A stretch of 44,850 nucleotides of DNA from Cytophagales bacterium (GCA_030448185.1 JAUJNL010000042.1:1-44850), one strand, 5' to 3'. Positions 1 through 8,954 are shown, counted from the stretch's first letter. Notes: generated by a model not told the origin, from the letters alone. Program-made: numbers and translations.

Positions 1-392
1 CCGGACCGGAGCTTTTTAGCCTAAACTATGTGCAGGAACGGCAGACGCAGTCCGATACCACAGCGCTTTCCCCCGAAGATTTAATTGCTACCCTTACCCA
101 TTTTAGTGCCGAAGCTATCGGTCTGGCAATTAATGCTTTAGAGGGTAGTAATAAAAAACCTTTACTTTTTTTAAGCGGCGGAGGTATGCATAATCCGGTT
201 TTAACCGGAACTTTGCGTGATCTATTGCCGGCAGATTATGTATTTAAAACGACGGCGGAATTAGGTGTGCATCCCGATGCGAAAGAAGCGGTATTATTTG
301 CATTGCTGGCCAATGAAACAGTGGCTGGAACCGGAGCGGGGTTCATGAATATGCCTTCCGTTACCATGGGTAAAATTTCTTTTCCGGGATAA
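1..392 (+). CDS. anmK: Anhydro-N-acetylmuramic acid kinase, C-terminal part (5' end outside window)
   Basis: The frame is open from the first bases of the window (codons from position 3) to the TAA at 390-392, giving the last 129 residues of a protein whose family is about 370-390 residues long. The segment shows the ASKHA-type kinase C-terminal motifs of AnmK: FLSGGGMHNPVL, then TTAELGVHPDAKEAVLFALLA, and the tail with the conserved MPSVTMG. AnmK phosphorylates 1,6-anhydro-MurNAc to MurNAc-6-phosphate in the cytoplasm, a step of peptidoglycan recycling. A GTG at 30 is an internal codon, not a start, because the homologous sequence continues upstream of it. The family call is firm; the N-terminal half cannot be judged here. 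Confidence 0.9.
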   Translation, partial: GPELFSLNYVQERQTQSDTTALSPEDLIATLTHFSAEAIGLAINALEGSNKKPLLFLSGGGMHNPVLTGTLRDLLPADYVFKTTAELGVHPDAKEAVLFALLANETVAGTGAGFMNMPSVTMGKISFPG

Positions 393-444
393 CCAGCTGT
401 TCGTTATATAATACTGTTTGCACGTTAAAAAAAATATTTCAATT

Positions 445-485
445 ACGGGAGGGACTTTTGTACTATGATCCCGTATAAGTCCTCC
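445..485 (+). other. Two mutually exclusive short hairpins between anmK and the AAA+ gene
   Basis: ACGGGA (445-450) can pair with TCCCGT (469-474). Alternatively GGAGGGACTT (448-457) can pair with AAGTCCTCC (477-485) with one bulge. The two pairings share bases, so only one can form. There is no U-tract, so this is not a classical terminator. Function is unknown; it may be chance. Confidence 0.3.
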
Positions 486-541
486 ATAGAATTACGAGTT
501 AACCTGACTAAGACAAGCCTCTCATCCTCCCTTTGAAAAAT

Positions 542-2200
542 ATGCTTGAATCGAAAACGCCGGTAATTAAGCGAATTGAAAAAGTTTTCAACGCTTTAAA
601 GGAATCTAAGCTATCTGAGCAGTCCTTACCCCGGATTACTACTAAACTGCATCCGGACCTGAAAATGATCGGACAATTTTTTCAATGTTCGCCGGAAGAA
701 AGCCTGTTTTTGAGCCTTATTTTCGGGCTGAAAGTAGTGTCAAGCAATGTGTATTACAATGATCTGATCCATTACCTCGACTGTAACCCCTTCTTTATTG
801 TGAGCCGCGAAGCCTTGTTCAAGTCTTTGCAGAAAAAGCGGCTGATTACCAAGGATGACAACTGGGGTCGGAATTCCGTGAGCCTGAATATTACCCGGGA
901 AACATATAACGCCGCCGCTGCTGATAAGCCGTTGCAGCAGGCTGAAACGGGTGTTGATACTGTGTACCTGTTGTTGCAACGGGTAGATGACCTGATGAAC
1001 GAACGGCGAAGGGAGACAATTACCTCCATGGAACTGTTTGAAGAGCTGGCTCACCTGCTGGAAGCGGAAGAGGAACTAGGCATTACGAGTCAGGTAAAAA
1101 GTATGCAATTGCCGGTTCGGGATATTGCGCTGTTGCTGTATCTCTGCTGCCAGTTTGCCAACGGGGAAGACTACGTGGATCTGAACGAGATGCTCAATGT
1201 GGTTTTTGACTCCATGAGTGACAAGGTATCTACCAAACGGGAACTGATCAGTGGCGATGCGGCAGTGATCAAACAGGAACTGATCGCCTTTGAAAACGAC
1301 TTCTTCCTGATGGGCCGGTCCGTTAAACTTACTGACAAAGCGATTGCCGATTTGTTTGGTGCCGATACCAATTTCTTTGAACGCCAGCGGCCCTTCCGTC
1401 CTAATCACACCCGCCTCACGGAAGCGAAATCCATTAAAGAGAAGAAAATTTATCTGAATGACGGGGAGCAGCAGCAAATCCAGACGTTGGAAAACCTGCT
1501 ACAGGATGATAATCTCAAACGGGTGCAGCAGAAATTTGAAAATGCCGGATTGGGAAAGGGCGTCGTTGTGTTGTTATATGGTGAACCCGGAACGGGTAAA
1601 ACGGAAACGGTTTATCACCTGTCCCGCATTACCCAACGAAATTTACTACTCGTAGATATAGCGGCCATCCGGGATAAGTACGTTGGTGAATCGGAAAAGC
1701 ACCTGAAAGCCTTGTTTGACGAGTACCGCCGGGCCGTGAGTCATTTTGAAAGAGTGCCCATTCTCCTGTTTAACGAATCAGATGCCCTGATCAGCAAGCG
1801 GGTAGAAGTGAGCAGCAGTGTGGATCAGATGAATAACTCCATGCAGAATATTCTTTTGCAGGAACTGGAAACCTTTGAAGGAATTTTGTTTGCCACGTCC
1901 AACCTCAATGTAAATCTTGATAAGGCTTTTGAGCGGCGGTTCCTGTATAAAGTCCACTACCAAAAGCCTGGCCTGGCAACGCGGGAGAAAATATGGGCCA
2001 GTAAACTACCTGATCTTTGCCCGAGCAGTATTTCTCAGATGGCCCGAAACTTTGAATTCACGGGTGGCCAGATCGATAACGTGGTCCGGAAGTATCTGCT
2101 GGAAAATATTCTTTCAGAACAGTCCCTGGACGTCAATCAACTTTCCAAGCTTTGCCGCGAAGAAAGCCTACACCAGCATGGCAGCCGGATTGGATTTTGA
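542..2200 (+). CDS. AAA+ ATPase with large N-terminal domain
   Basis: A 552-residue cytoplasmic protein (555 if the TTG at 533 is used; I prefer the ATG at 542). Residue numbers below count from 533. Roughly the first 300 residues are a helical region I do not recognise, with no membrane segment. The C-terminal 230 residues are an AAA+ module: Walker A GEPGTGKT (350-357), a pore-loop-like KYVGESEKH, Walker B ILLFNESDAL, sensor-1 ATSN and an arginine finger in AFERRF. The Walker B Asp is Asn (FNE instead of FDE), while the catalytic Glu is kept; I recall related bacterial ATPases having the same NE form. These proteins resemble the p97/FtsH/ClpX-like remodelling class, but the substrate is unknown. 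It stands alone, with a convergent terminator before ilvE. Confidence 0.8.
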   Translation: MLESKTPVIKRIEKVFNALKESKLSEQSLPRITTKLHPDLKMIGQFFQCSPEESLFLSLIFGLKVVSSNVYYNDLIHYLDCNPFFIVSREALFKSLQKKRLITKDDNWGRNSVSLNITRETYNAAAADKPLQQAETGVDTVYLLLQRVDDLMNERRRETITSMELFEELAHLLEAEEELGITSQVKSMQLPVRDIALLLYLCCQFANGEDYVDLNEMLNVVFDSMSDKVSTKRELISGDAAVIKQELIAFENDFFLMGRSVKLTDKAIADLFGADTNFFERQRPFRPNHTRLTEAKSIKEKKIYLNDGEQQQIQTLENLLQDDNLKRVQQKFENAGLGKGVVVLLYGEPGTGKTETVYHLSRITQRNLLLVDIAAIRDKYVGESEKHLKALFDEYRRAVSHFERVPILLFNESDALISKRVEVSSSVDQMNNSMQNILLQELETFEGILFATSNLNVNLDKAFERRFLYKVHYQKPGLATREKIWASKLPDLCPSSISQMARNFEFTGGQIDNVVRKYLLENILSEQSLDVNQLSKLCREESLHQHGSRIGF

Positions 2201-2518
2201 GGTTATGGTTTCGGATGAACTGTTTCGGGTTGTTGGTTTCTAGTTTCCAGTTGTAATTTTATGCTGTCGCTTGGCTCCAGCTTAGTGACTACTATTAAAA
2301 AGGCTTCCGCTCGTTGGGTTGTTAGGATTATACTCCAAGCAAAACAGGGCTTAAAGTGGAAAACGGTTTTCCTAAACTGCTTGGTTTCGCAGGAAACAGG
2401 GACCGTTAAGGCATATCAGCAGAACGAAGAACGACCTAAGGATAGATGCCTGGTTTACTCAACCCAGGCTCCATTTTGGCCCTTATTCACCTACTTTTTT
2501 TCTTATACATACTAAAGC

Positions 2519-2551
2519 AAAAGGCCCTTCTGACTTCCAGAAAGGCCTTTT
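2519..2551. terminator. Bidirectional intrinsic terminator between the AAA+ gene and ilvE
   Basis: AAAAGGCC (2519-2526) and GGCCTTTT (2544-2551) form a stem, with further imperfect pairing inside (CTTCTG / CAGAAAG). A-runs on one side and T-runs on the other suit termination in both directions, as expected between convergent genes. The 2201-2518 stretch holds no convincing gene. Confidence 0.7.
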
Positions 2552-2596
2552 TACATTTTATCAAGCTTAAAATAATTAACAAATCGAAACCGACAA

Positions 2597-3661
2597 CTAC
2601 ACCTTAAACACCCATTTGTGCGGGTCGGGAGCATTGCCAATCTTGATGTCGTCCAACGTATGTTTCAAGCGGTTAGAGAGTTTACGGGCAGCCACCTCTG
2701 GCAGCGTATACTCAGTGCCTTCATGGGCGATTACGGCGATAGGCGCAATAGTAGCTGCCGTACCGACCCCAAAAGCCTCTTCCAAAGTGCCATTCTTTAG
2801 GGCAGTTATTACTTCTTCTACCGAGACGGGTCTTTCTTCAACCTTCACGTCCCAGTCGCGGGCCAGTTGAAGTATGCTGTCGCGGGTAATGCCCTTCAGA
2901 ATAGAATCGCTGGTAGATGGCGTGATAATTTTACCGTTGATTACGAATACCACGTTCATCGTACCAGACTCTTCGAAGTACTTGTGCTCCCGGCCATCGG
3001 TCCAGAGCAACTGGTCGTAACCTTGCTGCAGGGCCAGTTGGGCGGGGTACAAAGAAGCAGCATAATTACCCGCTGCTTTGGCAAAGCCCATTCCTCCCGG
3101 GGCAGCCCGGGTATAATGCGTTTCTACTTTCACCCGGACCGGCTTTGAATAATAAGCACCTACCGGAGAAGTGAAAATAAGAAAGGTATACGTATCGGAA
3201 GGTTTTACTCCAATGTAATCATCGGTGGCAAACATGACCGGACGGATATATAAGGAATAACCTGGTTTCGTCGGAATCCAGTCCCGGTCTATACTCAGCA
3301 GTTGAAACAGGCCATTGAGGAACAATTCTTCCGGTAATTCAGGCATACAGAGGCGTTGCGCGGAAGCATTCAATCGCTGGGCATTGGCATCGGGACGGAA
3401 TACCAGTATTTCACCGGCTTCATTTTTATAGGCTTTTAATCCTTCAAAAAGGGCTTGTCCGTAGTGCAGGGAAGACAAAGCCGGGCTAAGTGAAAGATTG
3501 CCATAAGGAACAATCTGCGGATTTTGCCACTGGCCATTGGCGTAATTAACTACGAACATGTGGTCGGCGAAACTTTTACCGAATTGTACATTATTGAAAT
3601 CAACTTCCGTTATCCGTGACTTAGCCACTTGCTGAACGGGTATCGTGACCTGATCTATCAT
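2597..3661 (-). CDS. ilvE: Branched-chain amino acid aminotransferase
   Basis: A 354-residue fold-type IV PLP aminotransferase, of the 350-residue BCAT length class. It transfers the amino group between glutamate and the keto acids of Leu, Ile and Val, the last step of their synthesis and the first of their breakdown, in the cytoplasm. Visible motifs: ALHYGQALFEGLKAY-like substrate region (SSLHYGQALFEGLKAY), GFAKAAGNYAASL with the presumed PLP lysine at K195, the EESGTMNVVFV strand, and KGITRDSIL for phosphate binding. The start is the ATG at 3659-3661. It appears monocistronic, with its own terminator at 2519-2551. Confidence 0.95.
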   Translation of the reverse strand: MIDQVTIPVQQVAKSRITEVDFNNVQFGKSFADHMFVVNYANGQWQNPQIVPYGNLSLSPALSSLHYGQALFEGLKAYKNEAGEILVFRPDANAQRLNASAQRLCMPELPEELFLNGLFQLLSIDRDWIPTKPGYSLYIRPVMFATDDYIGVKPSDTYTFLIFTSPVGAYYSKPVRVKVETHYTRAAPGGMGFAKAAGNYAASLYPAQLALQQGYDQLLWTDGREHKYFEESGTMNVVFVINGKIITPSTSDSILKGITRDSILQLARDWDVKVEERPVSVEEVITALKNGTLEEAFGVGTAATIAPIAVIAHEGTEYTLPEVAARKLSNRLKHTLDDIKIGNAPDPHKWVFKV

Positions 3662-3805
3662 AATCCTGTATTTAGTCTAAATCTTGATTTATACGATTCT
3701 CTTTAATTGCTTTTTGTCTCTAACCGGCTCCTCCACAGATATGCCTAGAACCAGCTGCACGCCTATACTTTTCACGCATACACTCCTCAGCTCATTTATT
3801 TCTTT

Positions 3806-4354
3806 CTACATTCTCGGCTCCCACTTGACCTCTTCCGCGTTCAGTTCCTGCGCCATTTTACGGCTGAGTACAAAGAGGTAATCCGAAAGACGGTTTAAAT
3901 ATTTTACCACCAGGTCGTTCACGTATTCTTCCTGGGCTAAAGCTACTACCAACCGTTCGGCTCGCCGGCAAACCGTGCGGGCCACGTGGGCAAAGGATAC
4001 CGAAGCGTGTCCGCCAGGCAATATAAAATGCCGTAATTCGGGAAGGGCTGCATCCATCTGATCCATTTCCTGCTCCAGCAGCGTAATATCACTTTCCAAC
4101 AGATCGGGAATTTTCTTTCGCGAGGTTTCCGGATCGGAAGCCAGCGAAGCACCAACCGTAAACAGCCGGTCCTGAACCTGCTTCAGCAAATCACGGCGTT
4201 CCCGGTTCACATCCTGGTCCCTGAGCATCCCTACGTAGGCATTCAACTCATCAACAGTGCCATAGGCATCAATACGGTGGTGCGATGTGAATACCCGCGT
4301 GCCTCCGATCAATGATGTTTTGCCTTCGTCTCCGGTTTTAGTATAAATTCTCAT
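3806..4354 (-). CDS. PduO-type cob(I)alamin adenosyltransferase
   Basis: A 182-residue cytoplasmic enzyme that transfers the adenosyl group of ATP to cob(I)alamin or cobinamide, making coenzyme B12. The N-terminus has the ATP-binding signature YTKTGDEGKTSLIGG (residues 4-18), followed by IDAYGTVDELNAYVG. The C-terminal helices carry CRRAERLVVAL and the conserved NRLSDYLFVLSR. The length is normal for the family. No other cobalamin gene is nearby, so it probably serves a B12-dependent enzyme elsewhere. It starts at the ATG at 4352-4354. Confidence 0.93.
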   Translation of the reverse strand: MRIYTKTGDEGKTSLIGGTRVFTSHHRIDAYGTVDELNAYVGMLRDQDVNRERRDLLKQVQDRLFTVGASLASDPETSRKKIPDLLESDITLLEQEMDQMDAALPELRHFILPGGHASVSFAHVARTVCRRAERLVVALAQEEYVNDLVVKYLNRLSDYLFVLSRKMAQELNAEEVKWEPRM

Positions 4355-4470
4355 TTGTGCTCCCGTTTTCTACCTGAAAAACGGAACAAACGTACTAAAA
4401 AACATTCATTTTCGGAGCGGAATCGGTCAGGTTTCACGCGGTAGATTTTTAAATAGCGAGCCCTTTATAC

Positions 4471-4503
4471 ATAAAAGCCCCCGTTAATAACGGAGGCTTT
4501 TAT
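4471..4503 (-). terminator. Intrinsic terminator of the ABC ATPase gene
   Basis: A 13-bp stem (4471-4483 with 4491-4503) with one mismatch and a 7-nt TTAATAA loop. On the minus strand the stem closes with GGCTTTTAT. It lies 17 bases past the ABC gene's stop. Confidence 0.8.
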
Positions 4504-4520
4504 GGGTGTGCCCTGATTAT

Positions 4521-5243
4521 TTATGCTGATGCATTCATGTAGGACTTAGCCTTCCGTATTTCGGTATTCACCTTATCGGTTTCCACCAGACCGTCACGCA
4601 GCCGGACGATGCGGTGAGCGTAGTGGGCAATATCGTCTTCGTGGGTTACCATAATAATGGTGTTGCCCTTACTGTGCAATTCCTCGAACAGGTCCATGAT
4701 TTCGTAGGAAGTTTTAGAGTCAAGGTTGCCGGTAGGTTCGTCGGCCAGCAGGATACTGGGCGTGTTAACTAGAGCCCGGGCAATAGCCACCCGTTGCCGC
4801 TGACCGCCGGATAGTTCATTGGGCTTGTGTTTAGACCTGTCTCCCAATCCCACGCCCTTTAGGGTTTCCATCGCCATTTCGGTCCGTTCTGATTTGCTGT
4901 ACCCCGCATAGATGAGTGGTAAGGCTACATTCTCCAAAGCAGTGGACCGGGGCAGCAGGTTAAAAGTCTGGAACACAAAACCAATCTCTTTGTTACGGAT
5001 TTCGGCCAGTTCATTCTCCGTCATGTCGCTCACGTCCTTCCCGTTCAGAATATAGCGTCCGCTGGTGGGTGTATCCAGGCAGCCAATAATATTCATCAGG
5101 GTAGATTTGCCGGAGCCAGAGGGCCCCATAAAAGCTACGTATTCACCGCGGTCTACGGAAATAGTAACGGACTTAAGGGCCTCTATGATTTCGCTGCCCA
5201 TTACGTACCGTTTCGAGATATTATGGGTTTCAATAACTTGCAT
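4521..5243 (-). CDS. ABC transporter ATP-binding protein, LolD/MacB type
   Basis: A 240-residue ATPase subunit. Walker [10 protein letters not shown] (40-48), Q-loop Q92, signature [15 protein letters not shown] (from 144), Walker [13 protein letters not shown] (from 164), and H-loop H201 are all intact. The signature with TGNLDSKTS is typical of the MacB/FtsX-associated group (LolD, FtsE, MacB), which energises mechanotransmission or lipoprotein release rather than classical import. No permease gene lies beside it, so its partner is encoded elsewhere. Start ATG at 5241-5243. It follows the TPR gene on the same strand by 73 bases; there is no obvious terminator between, so co-transcription is possible. 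Confidence 0.92.
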   Translation of the reverse strand: MQVIETHNISKRYVMGSEIIEALKSVTISVDRGEYVAFMGPSGSGKSTLMNIIGCLDTPTSGRYILNGKDVSDMTENELAEIRNKEIGFVFQTFNLLPRSTALENVALPLIYAGYSKSERTEMAMETLKGVGLGDRSKHKPNELSGGQRQRVAIARALVNTPSILLADEPTGNLDSKTSYEIMDLFEELHSKGNTIIMVTHEDDIAHYAHRIVRLRDGLVETDKVNTEIRKAKSYMNASA

Positions 5244-5316
5244 GTGGTTGTTGCAGTAGCGGGAGTAGGTAACCAGCGTTCATAACGCTTCTAAATTCTC
5301 CCGATAAGTTACGGAT

Positions 5317-7248
5317 TTATTGCCAGTCTCCCGCCAATTTTTCTACCGCAGCCCGTTTGGCTTCATATTGCGGCAGAAAAGCCTGATAATCGGCAGGAGT
5401 GGTAATGGTCTGTAATTCTTCCAGTCCTTTAGCCGCATAATCGAGTAGCTGCATTTCCAATGCTTGTAAAACATAAGCTTTGTAAATAGCCGGTGAATAG
5501 GGATTTAACCGGACTGCCTCAACCAGTACATTATAGGCTTTATCGGTATTTTTTTGTTTGTTCTGATAAAAACGGGCTGCTGCTATGACTAGGTTTTCCT
5601 CTAAAGGGAGACGACGCAATGCCTGCTCATACAATGTGCCAGCTAAGGGAATTTTACCGGTATTTTCATAGCTCAAAGCTTCCCAGTAAGGTTTTTTAGC
5701 TTGTGCTTCATCCGTAGGCAATGGTTCGCCCAAAGCCTTTAGCAGATCGGCGTACTGCTGCTTAGCCGCCATTAGTTCCAGCGCCAATTCCCGAACGGAG
5801 GGATTATTGGGTTCGATTTGGGCGGCATAACGATAAGCCTCCTCCGCCTGACTCGTTTGATTCCTGGCCAGGTGGTTCTTCGCTAGTTCAATAAAGCCAG
5901 TTAAACGATAGGCCTGATTCTGGATAGGAGGTAGGTTAGCCGGCGGATTTGCTTTATTGAGACGCACCAGTAATACTTTACCCGCATCGTCCAGTTGTGA
6001 GCCCGCATCAGCAGTATTATTCTGCAAAGCTTGCAGTACATTACTCAGCCTTTTGGCAACCGTACGGATACCGGCATCAGGGCTGAGTTGCTCCTCCCGG
6101 CAGATCGTTAAAGATTCATTCCAGAAGCCTGCTTCCGCCAAGGAGATGGCTTGGTTTATGCGCATGGTACTGTCGCCGGCGTTAACGGCATTGCCGAAGA
6201 AGTTAGCCGCTATCCGGTAGGCATCATTCTGCAAATACCAGAGTCCGAGGATTTTATTGAAATAAGCGGCTTTTTGTCCACTGCCGGCCCGCAAGCCATT
6301 GAGTAATTCTAGTCCCATACTGCGGTCTAGGCCGTAGTACTGCAGGTATGATTTAGCTATTTCCAGGTCATCATAGAAGAAACCATTGCCATCGGTCCGC
6401 TGATACTTTTCCAACTGGGTCACCAGTGAAGAGTCAGCTTGTGCTTTGTGGTTAAGCAAATAGTTGAATACATAAGCAAATTGTTCGACACCCAAAAGAG
6501 AGTCGCGCCGGAAGAATTCGGGTACTGGCTGTTTATCAGTTTTTCCAATGATACTGGCCAGCAGCAGACGGTTATTCTCCAGCGGCACACTTTCGGAGGG
6601 CGATATGGTCTGCCAAAGGGAGTCTGTATTGGTTACAGACGGATTTTTAATCCAGAAAGCCAGTTGATTTACCTGTGGAACTTCGGCGTTAGGGGTGTAC
6701 TTTGCTGCCAAGGTGTAGTAATAGAAGGCCGTATCGCGGATGTTGGATCGGTTATACAGCATGGCCAGGTTGTTGTACAATTCTCCGCTTTCCGGAAATG
6801 CCTTTATCCCGTCCTTTAGTGTAAACATAGCTTCAAAAAACAAATCTTCTTGCAGGTAGAGATTACTCAACCGGGCAAAGGTGTGGGGGAACGGTTTTTT
6901 CTTAAGGGCAGTACGCAGGTATTCCGCTGCTTTTACCGGGTCATTTTGCCGGATAGCCACCGAGGCTGACGAGTAATTGGATTTATGGTTATTGTAGCCA
7001 TACTGCTGCGCCAGCTGATAATACGGCTCGGCCAGTATATCATCTTTTTGAAACGTATACAGGTCGCCTAAACCATTATTATACCCAGCCACTCCCAGGT
7101 AAAAAGGCAGCATACTTACCTGCAGCATAAAGGCAAACAGAATAACCGCCGTTAATGCCCAGGTATAGGACATGGGAAATTGCCGGGGTTGAAAAATGAC
7201 TTTATACACCGGCAAGCCCTGTTGCATAGGTTGGCGGAAGTTGATCAC
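5317..7248 (-). CDS. TPR-repeat protein, C-terminal part of a frameshifted membrane/TPR protein
   Basis: As read, a 643-residue product starting at GTG (7246-7248). It has one hydrophobic segment (about residues 28-53) and then tetratricopeptide-like repeats: FARLSNLYLQEDLFFEAMF, ELYNNLAMLYNRSN, AYRYAAQIEPNNPSVRELA, KAYNVLVEAVRLNPYSPA. The GTG overlaps the TAG of the upstream gene by one base. If one A/T is added to the A5 run at 7259-7263, the upstream frame reads AIAFFFYVVINFRQP straight into this one, completing a membrane segment. I therefore infer one protein of about 1018 residues. The function of this family is not known to me; it may scaffold at the inner membrane. Confidence 0.75.
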   Translation of the reverse strand: MINFRQPMQQGLPVYKVIFQPRQFPMSYTWALTAVILFAFMLQVSMLPFYLGVAGYNNGLGDLYTFQKDDILAEPYYQLAQQYGYNNHKSNYSSASVAIRQNDPVKAAEYLRTALKKKPFPHTFARLSNLYLQEDLFFEAMFTLKDGIKAFPESGELYNNLAMLYNRSNIRDTAFYYYTLAAKYTPNAEVPQVNQLAFWIKNPSVTNTDSLWQTISPSESVPLENNRLLLASIIGKTDKQPVPEFFRRDSLLGVEQFAYVFNYLLNHKAQADSSLVTQLEKYQRTDGNGFFYDDLEIAKSYLQYYGLDRSMGLELLNGLRAGSGQKAAYFNKILGLWYLQNDAYRIAANFFGNAVNAGDSTMRINQAISLAEAGFWNESLTICREEQLSPDAGIRTVAKRLSNVLQALQNNTADAGSQLDDAGKVLLVRLNKANPPANLPPIQNQAYRLTGFIELAKNHLARNQTSQAEEAYRYAAQIEPNNPSVRELALELMAAKQQYADLLKALGEPLPTDEAQAKKPYWEALSYENTGKIPLAGTLYEQALRRLPLEENLVIAAARFYQNKQKNTDKAYNVLVEAVRLNPYSPAIYKAYVLQALEMQLLDYAAKGLEELQTITTPADYQAFLPQYEAKRAAVEKLAGDWQ

Positions 7249-8372
7249 TACGTAGAAGAAAAAGCGATTGCCATAGCGATATGGCTGTACAGAATAATAT
7301 CCTCAAACATCTCAATCATAGGGTCATTGCCCGTGGCGAAAGCATACCCGATGGTAGCCAGCGTAAGCACGGCAAGTCCGGTATACACCAGTGAAGCATA
7401 GGGGTCAGTAACAATATGAGAAAATAAGGTGCCCCGCTTACGGAAGCCCCAAATTCCCAGGATAATTGAAATCGTGAGTATAAAAAATGAATTGAGGTAT
7501 AAAATATCCCAGTCAATTTTTTGGGTATTATAGAGGTATCGTAGTACCAGGTTAACCAGGTAAATAATTGTCAGCAGCGTAAAGTGCAGCAGACTGCTTG
7601 CGCTTCCGCTGTGACTGACCAGAAACATACAGCTCCGCATGATTTCCGGTGACACCATCAGGATAAACAGGGCACTAAGCACTAATGGGACAATGGTTCC
7701 GTAACTCAGGGTAGTAAATAAAGGATGGCTATTCCGGGAAAAGAAGGCCGCTACGCCAATCAATAGGGCAAACAGCAATGCAAATATCCCGAGCCGAAGA
7801 ACAAATGGAAAATCAGGACGGAAGGCGTGGATGTAGTAACTGACGGGTACCAGCAGCACAACCGAACTGATAAAGAACAGATTGCCCGTATCACCGAATA
7901 CCTGCAGCAGGTCCAGCTTGCAGGAGGCCAGCCATAGAATGAATACCGCCATGCTGCCCACGTACCAGAGTCGGGGCAGCACCGTAACTACACTGAGCAG
8001 TAATAGGGTACTCAGGGCCAGCAGCGCGGCGTACAGGTAAGTGACCACCCTGTTTACCTGCATATCGGATGGGGCAAAACGCTGCATAATCGAGTAACTG
8101 GAAGCATCCACCGAAAAATTGAACAAGCCTTTGGTGAAACTATCCAGCGTGAGTGGCACCGCTTGCAGTTCATTCTGCGTCTGCCATTCCAGTACGGCAT
8201 CGGTCCCTTGTACGGCAGCAGTAGCGAATAGTGCCAGGCAAATCAGCAACAAGACCAGTGAGCTCAGATACAGAGGGCGGTAGGGTGAACGCCAGTTCTG
8301 CCAGAAGAGAAAGCTATCAGGATTACTGATTTTATTAAGGAAGTTTGCTTGACGGTGAGGTAGCTGGCGCAT
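7248..8372 (-). CDS. Polytopic membrane protein, N-terminal part of a frameshifted membrane/TPR protein
   Basis: A 374-residue, strongly hydrophobic protein with about ten predicted membrane segments (for example LYLSSLVLLLICLALFATAA, LLALSTLLLLSVVTVLP, LGIFALLFALLIGVAAFF). No catalytic motif is recognisable. The ATG is at 8370-8372. It ends abruptly inside a hydrophobic helix (HIAMAIAFSST then stop), directly after a T5 run on the coding strand, and the next gene continues that helix in the -1 frame. Either a base has been lost in the run or ribosomes slip there; an UUU-decoding tRNA could re-pair after a -1 slip. Read with the following TPR gene it forms one architecture: membrane domain then periplasmic or cytoplasmic TPR. 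Confidence 0.7.
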   Translation of the reverse strand: MRQLPHRQANFLNKISNPDSFLFWQNWRSPYRPLYLSSLVLLLICLALFATAAVQGTDAVLEWQTQNELQAVPLTLDSFTKGLFNFSVDASSYSIMQRFAPSDMQVNRVVTYLYAALLALSTLLLLSVVTVLPRLWYVGSMAVFILWLASCKLDLLQVFGDTGNLFFISSVVLLVPVSYYIHAFRPDFPFVLRLGIFALLFALLIGVAAFFSRNSHPLFTTLSYGTIVPLVLSALFILMVSPEIMRSCMFLVSHSGSASSLLHFTLLTIIYLVNLVLRYLYNTQKIDWDILYLNSFFILTISIILGIWGFRKRGTLFSHIVTDPYASLVYTGLAVLTLATIGYAFATGNDPMIEMFEDIILYSHIAMAIAFSST

Positions 8373-8395
8373 TTGTTAAACAGAAGGGTAAATTG

Positions 8396-8640
8396 GGTAT
8401 TAGGTACTGGGTATTAAGTACAGTGTTGAGTAGATACTTTACTATTGCCAGATCCGTCTCTTTCCAATGTCATTCCCGTAGGGAATCCTCTTTGTATATG
8501 ACTATCATTACTTATTTGCAGGAAGATTAGCTTTGCTGAGATAGTTCCCTGCGGGAATGACAGTTAATAGAATCGTTTGAAGCAAAAGTGAAATAGGGTT
8601 GAGTAGTACAACTAATACCTAATATCCGGTACCTAATACC
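8396..8640. repeat. Nested imperfect inverted repeat (MITE/REP-like) upstream of the membrane/TPR gene
   Basis: Two nested pairs of inverted arms. Outer: 8396-8424, beginning GGTATTAGGTACTGGGTATT, matches the reverse complement of 8611-8640, beginning GGTATTAGGTACCGGATATT, with few mismatches. Inner: TGTCATTCCCGTAGGGAA (8468-8485) matches the reverse complement of 8545-8562 at 17 of 18 positions. There is no open frame inside. Such short palindromic intergenic units are common in Bacteroidota genomes, so this is likely a non-autonomous mobile or REP-like element. Confidence 0.65.
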
Positions 8641-8658
8641 TGATACGCATTATGGCCT

Positions 8659-8946
8659 TTATTCAAGTACTTTAGGCACGCGGAAGTAGTCGGTATCTTT
8701 TTTGGGAGCATTGAGCAGGGCCCGGTCATGGGGTAAAGGTGACTGTACTTCATCTTCCCGCATGGCATTGACTTCGTCCGACAAATGCGTAAGTGGTTCT
8801 ACTTGTGAGGTATCAATCTCATTGAGCTTCTCCACCCAGGTCAAAATCTTATTCAGGCTATCAAGCATTTTCTGCTCGTCTTTCTCCTCAAAATTGAGGC
8901 GGGCCAAATGGGCAATATTACGCAGAGTCTCTTTGTCGGCATTCAT
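8659..8946 (-). CDS. gatC: Asp-tRNA(Asn)/Glu-tRNA(Gln) amidotransferase subunit C
   Basis: A 95-residue small subunit of the GatCAB complex, which amidates Glu-tRNA(Gln) and Asp-tRNA(Asn) in the cytoplasm; GatC wraps around and stabilises GatA. The pattern is characteristic: LRNIAHLARLNFEEKDEQKM near the N-terminus, ILTWVEKLNEIDTSQVEPL, then the NAMREDEV segment and a C-terminal DYFRVPKVLE. Length is normal. It starts 8 bases after the plsC stop, so the two are probably co-transcribed. gatA and gatB are not in the window. Confidence 0.95.
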   Translation of the reverse strand: MNADKETLRNIAHLARLNFEEKDEQKMLDSLNKILTWVEKLNEIDTSQVEPLTHLSDEVNAMREDEVQSPLPHDRALLNAPKKDTDYFRVPKVLE

Positions 8947-8954
8947 AAAGAATA

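Noticed and set aside
2261..2515. Open frame of 84 codons on the plus strand after the AAA+ gene
   Set aside because: No recognisable motif, low-complexity translation, and it runs into the terminator region; likely chance.
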